A program made the position numbers and the translations under genes. A stretch of 11,152 bases of DNA from Actinomycetota bacterium (GTDB lineage Bacteria; Actinomycetota; Thermoleophilia; Solirubrobacterales; Solirubrobacteraceae): positions 1-11,152 of the forward strand of contig WLNV01000032.1 of the NCBI GenBank assembly GCA_009699615.1. Reading direction: 5' to 3'. Within the stretch, counting starts at the first letter, position 1. The number at the start of each line of letters is the position of its first letter. Below the pieces are notes generated by a model, which was not told the DNA's origin, did no database searches, and saw nothing but the letters and a program-made list of their open reading frames with translations. Shown one piece after another: positions 1 through 6,325 of this stretch.

Positions 1-1124
1 GTGGCCTTGTCTGCGACCTTCACGTTTACGAGCCGCTGAGGCAGCTTCTGCATCGCCGACCGCTCAGCCAAATCTTCTCCCGCGAGCGCCTCCAATGTCA
101 ACAGCGCACTGGCTATCCCGTCCCCCGAACGGACGAAGCCCATGTCGATGATGTGCCCCGACTGCTCGCCGCCCAGGCTCCAACCACGCTCGCGCAACTC
201 AGCAAGCACGTAGCGATCGCCTACGTCGGTCGTCGCGACTTCGATGTCGGCCGCCTCCATCGCCGTATGGAAGCCGTAATTGGTCATCACAGTGACGACA
301 ACGCCGTTGCCCGCCAGACGGTCGTTGGCCCGGAGGTGAATCGCCGCCAGCGCGATCAGCTCATCGCCATCAACGCTTGTCCCGAGCCGATCGGCAGCCA
401 AGACGCGATCGCCATCGCCGTCGAAAGCAAAGCCGAGGTCGTGCCCGTCGGCAACGACAGCGGCAGCAAGCGCCTCGATGTGGGTCGAGCCGACACCGTC
501 GTTGATATTGCGGCCGTCTGGCGCGCAGCCGATCGCTGTGACGGAAGCCCCGAGCCGGCGGAAGATCTCCGGGCCGACGCGATAGGTCGCTCCGTGGGCG
601 CAGTCGAGCAGCAGATTGAGCCCAGACAGGTCGAGGTCTTTGAAGCGCACCTCAAGCGCCCGCAGGTAGTCCTCCTGCGTGCCGTGGAGCTCGCGAACGC
701 GGCCGATCGCGAGCGTAGAAGCGTGAGGTGCTTCGAGCCGCGCCTCAATCTCCTCTTCGGCGGCGTCCGTCAGCTTCAGTCCGTCTCCACCGAAAAACTT
801 GATCCCGTTGTCTTGATAGGGGTTGTGCGACGCCGAGACAACAACCCCGAGGTCGAACCCGTACTGACCGATCAGCAGGGGCGCCGCGGGTGTCGGCAGC
901 ACGCCGCCGAGCAGCGCTTCTCCGCCGGCTGCAGAGATACCAGCAGCGAGCGCCGCTTCAAGCATTTCGCCGGATTCGCGCGTGTCGCGTAGAACCAATA
1001 CGCGTGTGCCCGGCCCTCCAGCCTGCTCGGTCGCTGCGCGACCAAGCGCCATCGCCAGTTCGGCCGTGAGCTTCTCCCCGGCCAAGCCGCGGACGCCGTC
1101 GGTACCAAAGAGATGACGAGCCAT
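1..1124 (-). CDS. glmM: Phosphoglucosamine mutase GlmM, 3' end cut off by the window
   Basis: GlmM converts glucosamine-6-phosphate to glucosamine-1-phosphate in the cytoplasm, the step before UDP-GlcNAc, and so feeds peptidoglycan synthesis. The reading frame opens with ATG at 1122-1124 and MARHLFGTDGVRGLAG, the usual GlmM N-terminus, and stays open to the left edge: 374 codons of a family that is normally about 445. The active-site phosphoserine loop SASHNP is at residues 97-102 (Ser99), the Mg-binding loop DGDGDR at 235-240 and the sugar-binding loop GGEQSGH at 318-324. The C-terminal phosphate-binding domain lies outside the window. It follows rpsI by 46 bp on the same strand, the common actinobacterial rplM-rpsI-glmM order. 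No Shine-Dalgarno sequence is visible; a TAGTTT hexamer 7 nt before the ATG raises the possibility of a leaderless internal transcript. Identification is very secure from the motifs. Confidence 0.97.
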   Translation of the reverse strand, partial: MARHLFGTDGVRGLAGEKLTAELAMALGRAATEQAGGPGTRVLVLRDTRESGEMLEAALAAGISAAGGEALLGGVLPTPAAPLLIGQYGFDLGVVVSASHNPYQDNGIKFFGGDGLKLTDAAEEEIEARLEAPHASTLAIGRVRELHGTQEDYLRALEVRFKDLDLSGLNLLLDCAHGATYRVGPEIFRRLGASVTAIGCAPDGRNINDGVGSTHIEALAAAVVADGHDLGFAFDGDGDRVLAADRLGTSVDGDELIALAAIHLRANDRLAGNGVVVTVMTNYGFHTAMEAADIEVATTDVGDRYVLAELRERGWSLGGEQSGHIIDMGFVRSGDGIASALLTLEALAGEDLAERSAMQKLPQRLVNVKVADKA

Positions 1125-1131
1125 TAAGGGA

Positions 1132-1137
1132 AAACTA
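1132..1137 (-). promoter_or_regulatory. Possible -10 element for glmM (leaderless arrangement)
   Basis: On the minus strand the hexamer TAGTTT fits the TAnnnT -10 pattern and is followed by 7 nt before the glmM ATG, which would put transcription start at or next to the start codon. No purine-rich ribosome binding site is present, consistent with a leaderless mRNA, which is common in Actinobacteria. No convincing -35 box is seen. This is inference from spacing alone. Confidence 0.3.
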
Positions 1138-1174
1138 GAGAATCCACGCCGATTGCGCGGGCCAGCTGCTCTAG
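1135..1174 (-). repeat. Short inverted repeat spanning the rpsI-glmM junction
   Basis: Perfect 6-bp arms (CTAGAG and CTCTAG on the minus strand, at 1169-1174 and 1135-1140) are separated by 28 nt and followed by TTTT. The upstream arm includes the rpsI stop codon, and the downstream arm overlaps the candidate -10 of glmM. The stem is short and the loop long, so this is at best a weak terminator or an operator-like site; it may be chance. Confidence 0.25.
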
Positions 1175-1968
1175 CGCTTGCTGAACTGAGGCCGCTTGCG
1201 GGCCTTCTTGAGACCAGCCTTCTTGCGTTCCTTGGCACGCGCATCGCGTGTCAGGAAGCCGCGGCTCTTAAGCGCTCCACGAAGGTTGGGATCGGCCTCG
1301 AGCAGCGCGCGCGAGATGCCGTGACGCAATGCGCCGGCTTGGGCCGAAACGCCGCCACCATGCATTCTGGCAATCACGTCCATCTTGTCTTCGTACCCGA
1401 CGGCTTCAAGCGGCTGGCGAATGTTCCGCTGCAGCGCAGGACGCGGGAAGAAGTCATCGATAGAGCGCCCGTTGATCAGGTACTCGCCCTTTCCGGGCTT
1501 AAGAATGACGCGTGCGACAGCGCGCTTGCGCTTGCCAGTGGCCCTGTAGCGTGCGTCCGCAGCGAGCTTGATTGTTGCGGCGATTGGTTCGTCCGAAACA
1601 GGCTCTTCGATCTCAACGGCGACGACGTCATCGTCGGCAAACGGATCAAGCGAGCTTTCAGGCGAGGAACCTTCCCCCTCGACGACGATGTCAACCTCAA
1701 GGTCTGCGCCGGGAATCGGCTTCTCTTTGGCGGCCTTCTTGTCGACCTTCGCTGCGGTCTCCTCAGCTACCTCTTCAATGATCTCCTCAGCGACGGCCTC
1801 TTCGACGATCTCTTCAGCGACGGCCTCTTCGACGATCTCTTCAGCGACTGCCTCTTCGACTGCCTCTTCAACGATCTCTTCAACGACGGCCTCTTCAACG
1901 ATCTCTTCAGCGATCTCTTCAGCGACTACTTCAGGCTGCTCTTCGATTGGCGCTTCGTCGTCGGCCAT
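1171..1968 (-). CDS. rpsI: 30S ribosomal protein S9 with long acidic N-terminal extension
   Basis: S9 is a small-subunit protein whose basic C-terminal tail reaches the P-site tRNA. The protein is 265 residues, twice the usual S9 length of about 130. Residues 140-265 are a complete S9 domain: TGKRKRAVARV near 144, HGGGVSAQAGALRHGISRAL in the middle, LTRDARAKERKK later, and the invariant end RPQFSKR. Residues 1-139 are an extra region. Residues 16-70 are a Glu-rich repeat of EE pairs every 4 or 5 residues, a short Lys-rich stretch follows at 74-83, and 87-134 is acidic and probably disordered. The ATG at 1966-1968 overlaps the rplM stop by one base (TAATG), so the two genes should be translationally coupled, which supports this start and hence the extension. 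Shorter acidic extensions of S9 are known in Actinobacteria. The function of this one is unknown. Confidence 0.97.
   Translation of the reverse strand: MADDEAPIEEQPEVVAEEIAEEIVEEAVVEEIVEEAVEEAVAEEIVEEAVAEEIVEEAVAEEIIEEVAEETAAKVDKKAAKEKPIPGADLEVDIVVEGEGSSPESSLDPFADDDVVAVEIEEPVSDEPIAATIKLAADARYRATGKRKRAVARVILKPGKGEYLINGRSIDDFFPRPALQRNIRQPLEAVGYEDKMDVIARMHGGGVSAQAGALRHGISRALLEADPNLRGALKSRGFLTRDARAKERKKAGLKKARKRPQFSKR
1759..1923 (-). repeat. 27-bp tandem repeat encoding the EE-rich S9 extension
   Basis: This stretch encodes S9 residues 16-70, with thirteen Glu-Glu pairs spaced 4 or 5 residues apart, giving a nine-residue unit of the type AVAEEIVEE. At DNA level the period is 27 bp. Two copies, 1789-1815 and 1816-1842, are identical, and flanking copies are degenerate. 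Such exact tandem copies can change number by replication slippage without breaking the frame, because the unit is a multiple of three. Confidence 0.9.
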
Positions 1969-2420
1969 TAGGTCGTGATCTCCAGTTTGGTCGGCTTCTG
2001 CGCGACGTGTGGGTGGTCGGTGCCGGCGTAGACCTTGAGCTTCGTGATCTGCTGGCGAGCAAGACGGTTACGGGGAAGCATTCCGCGCACTGCTTGGCGG
2101 ATTACCTCCTCGGGGCGACGTTCGAGCATCTCCTCAAGCGTCCGTTCGCGCAGTCCACCGGGGTAGCCGGTGTGACGGCGATACATCTTCTCTTTCATCT
2201 TGTTGCCGCTGACCGAGATCTTCTCGGCGTTGATTACGACAACGAAGTCACCGGTATCGACGTGCGGCGTGTACTCAGGCTTGAGCTTGCCGCGAAGAAG
2301 ATCGGCAATCTGGGTAGCAAGACGCCCGAGCGTAAGCCCGTTGGCGTCGATCAGCAGCCACTGACGATCGCGGTCTGTCGCTTTGGCGACGTAGGTTTTT
2401 GATGCAACGGAGGCTCTCAT
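1968..2420 (-). CDS. rplM: 50S ribosomal protein L13
   Basis: L13 is an early-assembly large-subunit protein. The 150-residue product matches the family length of about 142-150 and shows its landmarks: KTYVAK near the N-terminus, WLLIDANGLTLGRLAT, then DTGDFVVVINAEKI, the YRRHTGYPGG motif and KLKVYAGTDHPH near the end. The start is ATG at 2418-2420; it gives a few extra residues before KTYVAK compared with typical L13. No clear Shine-Dalgarno sequence precedes it. Instead a GC hairpin plus U-tract ends 3 nt before the ATG. The stop TAA overlaps the rpsI start by one base, the standard L13-S9 pairing. Confidence 0.98.
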   Translation of the reverse strand: MRASVASKTYVAKATDRDRQWLLIDANGLTLGRLATQIADLLRGKLKPEYTPHVDTGDFVVVINAEKISVSGNKMKEKMYRRHTGYPGGLRERTLEEMLERRPEEVIRQAVRGMLPRNRLARQQITKLKVYAGTDHPHVAQKPTKLEITT

Positions 2421-2423
2421 AGC

Positions 2424-2450
2424 AATAAAAAGCCACGCGGTGAGCGCGGC
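2424..2450 (-). terminator. Intrinsic terminator-like hairpin between guaA and rplM
   Basis: On the minus strand the 19-nt GCCGCGCTCACCGCGTGGC (2432-2450) folds into a 7-bp GC-rich stem with one G-U pair and a 5-nt loop, followed directly by TTTTTATT. This is a textbook Rho-independent terminator shape. It lies 50 nt downstream of the guaA stop, so its simplest role is ending guaB3-guaA transcripts. The U-tract ends only 3 nt before the rplM ATG, so any rplM transcript with a leader would also carry the hairpin. Confidence 0.7.
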
Positions 2451-2460
2451 GCAGCATCAG

Positions 2461-2466
2461 AGAATA
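2461..2466 (-). promoter_or_regulatory. Possible -10 element for the rplM-rpsI operon
   Basis: The minus-strand hexamer TATTCT fits TAnnnT and lies in the 79-bp guaA-rplM gap. It would start transcription near 2455-2457 and give an rplM leader of about 35 nt that consists mostly of the hairpin. No -35 match is seen at 17 nt, where the sequence is CG-rich. Weak support. Confidence 0.3.
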
Positions 2467-2499
2467 GCGGCCTTTGCGCGATACGCGCGGCGCGGCTCA

Positions 2500-4038
2500 T
2501 TACTCCCACTCGATCGTGCCTGGCGGCTTCGACGTGATGTCGAGCACTACGCGGTTCACTTCGCGCAGTTCGTTGATCATTCGCGAGGCAATCTGTTCGA
2601 GCAGATCGTAAGGAAGACGAGCCCAGTCGGCCGTCATCGCGTCGTCCGACGTGACGGCGCGGATAACCACTACGTAGCCGTAGGTGCGCTCATCTCCTTG
2701 AACGCCGACGGTCTTGACATCAGGCAGAACGCAGAATGACTGCCACAGCTCGCGGTAGAGGCCGGCTTTACGAATCTCGTCCTGGAGCACGGCGTCGGCA
2801 TCGCGAAGGAGGTCGAGCCGCTCCTTCGTTGCCTCGCCACCGACGATCCGAATCGCGAGGCCAGGCCCAGGGAACGGCTGACGCCAGACGAGCCGCTCCG
2901 GCAGCCCCAACTCCGCGCCGACCGCTCGGACTTCGTCCTTAAACAGCGCGCGAAGAGGTTCGACGAGCTCGAATTCCATGTCATCCGGAAGCCCTCCGAC
3001 ATTGTGATGCGACTTGATCGTCGAGGTTCCGGTGCCGCCGCCTGATTCGATCACGTCGGAGTAGAGCGTCCCTTGGACGAGGAACTTCGCGCCCTCGAGT
3101 TTCGCCGCTTCCTCCTCGAAGACACGGATGAACTCTGCACCGATGATCTTCCGCTTCGTCTCCGGGTCGCTGACGCCGGCAAGCTTGCTGAGGAAACGGT
3201 CCTCGGCGTCAACGGCAACGAGCGGGACGGCGAAACGGTCGCGGAAGGTCTCAACAACCTGGGCGCCCTCGTCCTTGCGCATCATTCCGTGGTCGACGAA
3301 GACGCAGGTCAACTGGTCGCCGATCGCGCGATGGACGAGCAGCGCTGCCACCGACGAGTCGACTCCGCCTGAGAGTCCGCATACGACCTTGCCGTCGCCG
3401 ACCTGCGCCCGAATCGCCGCGATCTGCTCCTCGGCGATCGAGGCCGGCGACCAGTCGAGCGTGCAGGCACACGCATCGCGAAGAAAGTGGGTCAGGATCT
3501 CTTGACCGAACGGGGTGTGGACGACTTCGGGGTGGAACTGAATCCCGTAGATCCTCTTCTCGGCCGACTCGAACGCCGCGACAGGCGACTGTGTCGAGGC
3601 CGCGAGCGCAGTGAATCCCGGCGGCGGCTCGTAAACCGTGTCGCGGTGTGACATCCAGCAGGGCTGAATCTCGGGCAGCCCATCGAACAGCAGCCCCGGC
3701 TCGCTGATCGTCAGCTCCGAGCGACCGTACTCGCCGACCTCGGCGCTCTCGACGCGCCCACCGAGATGCTGAGCGAGCAGCTGCATCCCATAACAGATTC
3801 CAAGGACCGGGATACCGAGTTCGAGCAGCCCTGGATCAAGCTCCGGCGCACCGTCAACGTGAACCGAAGCCGGGCCGCCTGAAAGGATCAGCCCCTTCGC
3901 TCCACGCGCCGCAACCTCTTCAGGGCCGACGTGGTACGGCAACAGTTCAGAGAAGACCCCGCACTCGCGCACACGCCGCGCAATCAGTTGCGAGTACTGA
4001 CCGCCATAGTCGAGAACGACAACTTCGTCGTGAGTCAC
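2500..4038 (-). CDS. guaA: GMP synthase (glutamine-hydrolysing)
   Basis: GuaA aminates XMP to GMP using glutamine and ATP, the last step of GMP synthesis. The 512-residue protein has the full two-domain layout. The N-terminal class I glutamine amidotransferase carries the triad Cys82 (GICYGMQ), His169 and Glu171 (QFHPEV). The ATP pyrophosphatase domain has its PP-loop SGGVDSS at 223-229. The dimerisation domain ends in the typical KPPGTIEWE. All catalytic residues are intact. The start is GTG at 4036-4038, overlapping the guaB3 stop by 4 nt (GTGA). This indicates translational coupling with the enzyme that supplies its substrate XMP. A hairpin terminator follows downstream. Confidence 0.98.
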   Translation of the reverse strand: MTHDEVVVLDYGGQYSQLIARRVRECGVFSELLPYHVGPEEVAARGAKGLILSGGPASVHVDGAPELDPGLLELGIPVLGICYGMQLLAQHLGGRVESAEVGEYGRSELTISEPGLLFDGLPEIQPCWMSHRDTVYEPPPGFTALAASTQSPVAAFESAEKRIYGIQFHPEVVHTPFGQEILTHFLRDACACTLDWSPASIAEEQIAAIRAQVGDGKVVCGLSGGVDSSVAALLVHRAIGDQLTCVFVDHGMMRKDEGAQVVETFRDRFAVPLVAVDAEDRFLSKLAGVSDPETKRKIIGAEFIRVFEEEAAKLEGAKFLVQGTLYSDVIESGGGTGTSTIKSHHNVGGLPDDMEFELVEPLRALFKDEVRAVGAELGLPERLVWRQPFPGPGLAIRIVGGEATKERLDLLRDADAVLQDEIRKAGLYRELWQSFCVLPDVKTVGVQGDERTYGYVVVIRAVTSDDAMTADWARLPYDLLEQIASRMINELREVNRVVLDITSKPPGTIEWE

Positions 4039-5255
4039 GCCGGCGTCGAACTGAGCGTGCTGTCGGCGTTGGCCGTTGGCGAGGCGGCAGCTCCGCGGCT
4101 ACCCATGCCGACTCCCTGCGACGACTGCAGCTTCTTGCCCTCGGTCTGCAGCGCCGGAGCGACCATCAGCTCGGCGCGGTTGAACTCGGCGATGTCTTGA
4201 TAGCCGCAGGTGGCCATCGAGGTGCGCAGCGCGCCCATCAGATTGAAGCTGCCGTCGTTCTCGTGGGCTGGGCCGGTCAGGATCTCCTCGATCGAGCCGT
4301 TCTGGACTGTCTCAACCCGCGCGCCTCGAGGAAGCGTCGGGTGGAAGGTCGCCATTCCCCAGTGGAAGCCACGGCCCGGCGCTTCGTAGGCGCGAGCAAG
4401 CGGGGATCCGATCATCACCGCGTCGGCGCCGCAGGCGATCGCCTTCGCTACATCGCCGCCGGTGCTCATCCCGCCGTCGGCGATCACTTGGACGTACTCG
4501 CCGGTTTCAAGCATGTGAGTCGAGCGGGCACCAGCGACGTCAGCGATCGCGGTCGCCTGGGGAACTCCAAGCCCGAGTACTCCACGAGTCGTACAGGCGG
4601 CGCCAGGGCCGACCCCGACCAAGACTCCGGCTGCTCCGGTCCGCATCAAGTGCAGTCCCGTGTGGTAGCTGGCGCAGCCACCGACGATCACCGGTACAGG
4701 GAGATCGGCGATGAACTCCTTCAAGTTGAGCGGCTCTGTCGTCTTCGAGACATGCTCGGCCGAGACGACGGTCCCCTGAATAACGAGGATGTCGAGCCCG
4801 GCATCGAGCACCATCTCGTAGTGCGCCGAGACGCGTTGCGGAGTCAGCGAGGTAGCAGTCACAACGCCGCTGGCCTTGATCTCTTCGATCCGAGCGCGCA
4901 TCAGCTCGGGCTTGACCGGCTCCTGGTAAATCAACTGCATCTCGTGCGTCGCCTCGTCCTTCGGCAGCTTCGAGATCCGTTCGAGCTGCTCCTCGGCATC
5001 CTCGTAGCGGGTGAAGATCCCTTCAAGGTTCAGAACCGCGAGCCCACCGAGGCGACCGACTTCGATCGCCGTCCGTGGAGAGACGACACCATCCATCGCC
5101 GAGGCCAGCAGCGGCAGCTCGAAGCGATACGGACCAAGCTTCCAGGAGATGTCTACATCGTCCGGATCGCGCGTTCGCCGTGACGGCACGATCGCGATGT
5201 CATCAAACCCATAGGCGCGACGCGCCTTCTTGCCTCTGCCGATCTCAATTTCCAT
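4035..5255 (-). CDS. guaB3: GuaB3-family IMP dehydrogenase (no CBS domains)
   Basis: IMP dehydrogenases oxidise IMP to XMP with NAD. The 406-residue protein is a continuous TIM barrel with the start AYGFDDIAIVPSRRT and no room for the CBS pair found in classical GuaB (about 490 residues). It keeps the catalytic-loop cysteine (Cys221 in GVGPGAACTTRG) and the phosphate/IMP-binding IADGGMSTGGD at 258-268. MVAPALQTEGKK follows near 364, and the last 30 or so residues are low-complexity Ser/Ala/Thr. Members with this layout form the actinobacterial/cyanobacterial GuaB3 group. Direct coupling to guaA by a 4-nt overlap strongly suggests real IMPDH activity here. A classical guaB may exist elsewhere and cannot be judged from this window. 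The start ATG is preceded by TAGGAT, which could be read as a weak AGGA ribosome site or as a -10 box. Confidence 0.93.
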   Translation of the reverse strand: MEIEIGRGKKARRAYGFDDIAIVPSRRTRDPDDVDISWKLGPYRFELPLLASAMDGVVSPRTAIEVGRLGGLAVLNLEGIFTRYEDAEEQLERISKLPKDEATHEMQLIYQEPVKPELMRARIEEIKASGVVTATSLTPQRVSAHYEMVLDAGLDILVIQGTVVSAEHVSKTTEPLNLKEFIADLPVPVIVGGCASYHTGLHLMRTGAAGVLVGVGPGAACTTRGVLGLGVPQATAIADVAGARSTHMLETGEYVQVIADGGMSTGGDVAKAIACGADAVMIGSPLARAYEAPGRGFHWGMATFHPTLPRGARVETVQNGSIEEILTGPAHENDGSFNLMGALRTSMATCGYQDIAEFNRAELMVAPALQTEGKKLQSSQGVGMGSRGAAASPTANADSTLSSTPA

Positions 5256-5261
5256 CGGGCG

Positions 5262-5267
5262 ATCCTA
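5262..5267 (-). promoter_or_regulatory. Possible -10 element for guaB3-guaA (leaderless arrangement)
   Basis: TAGGAT on the minus strand, a good TAnnnT match, sits exactly 6 nt before the guaB3 ATG, the spacing expected if transcription starts on the A of the start codon. The same bases contain AGGA at a usable ribosome-site distance, so the two readings compete. A clear TTGACA-like -35 is not seen. The 110-bp gap 5256-5365 holds nothing else I can support apart from the hairpin at its far end. Confidence 0.4.
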
Positions 5268-5360
5268 GGTACAACGCCGGACGCAATCGCCCCGCGCAAA
5301 GCTGATCGGGGAGCTGATCTGATGGCTGTCGAGCCGGTCGCGTGACCACTCAACCAAGAT

Positions 5361-5377
5361 AGCGCTCAGAGAGCGCT
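5361..5377 (-). repeat. AGCGCT hairpin overlapping the sugar kinase stop codon
   Basis: Two copies of the palindromic hexamer AGCGCT (5361-5366 and 5372-5377) flank a 5-nt loop and can form a 6-bp stem that includes the stop codon of the PfkB-family gene. No U-tract follows, so it is not a canonical intrinsic terminator; it could protect the 3' end of the message or be chance. Confidence 0.3.
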
Positions 5378-6325
5378 GGCGGGTGCTTCGATGCGGACGA
5401 CCTCAACTTCAGAGAGAAGCTCTTCGACGCCCTTCGGATCGATTAGCCCAGCGCCAAGGCGCTGCGTTGACTCCGCACCGCAGGCAACCGCGTAGCGCAG
5501 ACACTCCTCCGGGGTCGAGCCGTTGTAGCGCGCAGAGACGTAGCCAGCGAGAAAAGCGTCTCCGGCACCGACGCTGGCGACGGCCTCGCGTGGCTCAATC
5601 CAGACGCGGTGTTCACGTGGTTGACCGTCAACCAGAACACTGGCGACGCAGCCATCCGGAAGCGTGATCATCGCCTCCTTGCATCCAAGTCCGCGCAGCT
5701 CGCCAAGCGCGGCAATCTGCTCGTTCGGATCATTGAACTCGTGGCCGACGAGTTCCTCGGCCTCTGCCATGTTGGGCGAGATCATTGTCGGCTCGGCGCG
5801 CACGGCGAGCTTCATCGCCTCGCCTTCGGAGTCGACGATCGTGATTACATCGAGCCGCTTCAGTTCGGCGATCAGCGTCGCGTAGATCGACGGATCGACT
5901 CCGCGCGGCAGAGAGCCCGCGAGCACGCAGACTGCGGCTCCACGCGCCAGGTAACAGAGCTTCTCGACGAACAGTTCCACTTCGGCCGCGTTCACTTCTG
6001 GCCCGCGCTCGTTGACCTCTGTCTGCTCGCCGGTCGTCGGATCGAGCACCGAGATGTTCGTCCGGGACTCCTCCGCAATGTGCACGAACCCGTTGAGGAT
6101 CGACTCGGTCGTCAGCTGCTCGACGATCCTGGTTCCCGTCGCGCCGCCAACAAACCCTGTCGCGATGACCGGCTGGCCAAGCGAGGCGAGCAGTCGTGCC
6201 ACGTTGACTCCCTTGCCACCGGCGGTCGAGCGTTGCTCAACGGTGCGGTGACGACGCCCGAGCCGGAAGCTGGGGACCGATAGCGATTTGTCGATCGCAG
6301 CGTTGAGCGTGACGGTAAGAATCAT
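5366..6325 (-). CDS. PfkB-family hexose-phosphate kinase (1-phosphofructokinase-like)
   Basis: This is a cytoplasmic ribokinase-fold kinase of 319 residues, the usual length of the 1-phosphofructokinase/tagatose-6-phosphate kinase subgroup. It begins MILTVTLNAAIDKSL, the hallmark N-terminus of that subgroup. The sugar-binding AGGKGVNVAR is at 35-44, AGSLPRGV in the middle, and the catalytic/anion-hole motif VGAGDAF has base Asp256. Substrates in this subgroup include fructose-1-P, fructose-6-P and tagatose-6-P. No fructose PTS gene is nearby, so the substrate is open and I give no symbol. The ATG at 6323-6325 overlaps the stop of the upstream carboxypeptidase gene by 4 nt (ATGA), which makes it the last gene of a translationally coupled LysM/carboxypeptidase/kinase trio. 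Confidence 0.9.
   Translation of the reverse strand: MILTVTLNAAIDKSLSVPSFRLGRRHRTVEQRSTAGGKGVNVARLLASLGQPVIATGFVGGATGTRIVEQLTTESILNGFVHIAEESRTNISVLDPTTGEQTEVNERGPEVNAAEVELFVEKLCYLARGAAVCVLAGSLPRGVDPSIYATLIAELKRLDVITIVDSEGEAMKLAVRAEPTMISPNMAEAEELVGHEFNDPNEQIAALGELRGLGCKEAMITLPDGCVASVLVDGQPREHRVWIEPREAVASVGAGDAFLAGYVSARYNGSTPEECLRYAVACGAESTQRLGAGLIDPKGVEELLSEVEVVRIEAPASAL

Noticed and set aside
153..992. Long plus-strand open frame of 279 codons
   Set aside because: It is antisense to glmM, whose frame on the other strand has every family motif. It has no recognisable domain and reflects GC-rich codon bias.
1153..1971. Plus-strand frame with a striking FSDGLFDDLFSD-type repeat
   Set aside because: The repeat is simply the opposite strand of the EE-rich 27-bp repeat in rpsI; the S9 frame is certain.
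2275..2457. Possible leader peptide starting MLRRAHRVAF just upstream of rplM
   Set aside because: It overlaps rplM out of frame, has no ribosome site, and its start is too close to the TATTCT box for a leaderless message; probably a shadow.
4197..5183. 328-codon plus-strand open frame
   Set aside because: Antisense to guaB3, without recognisable motifs.
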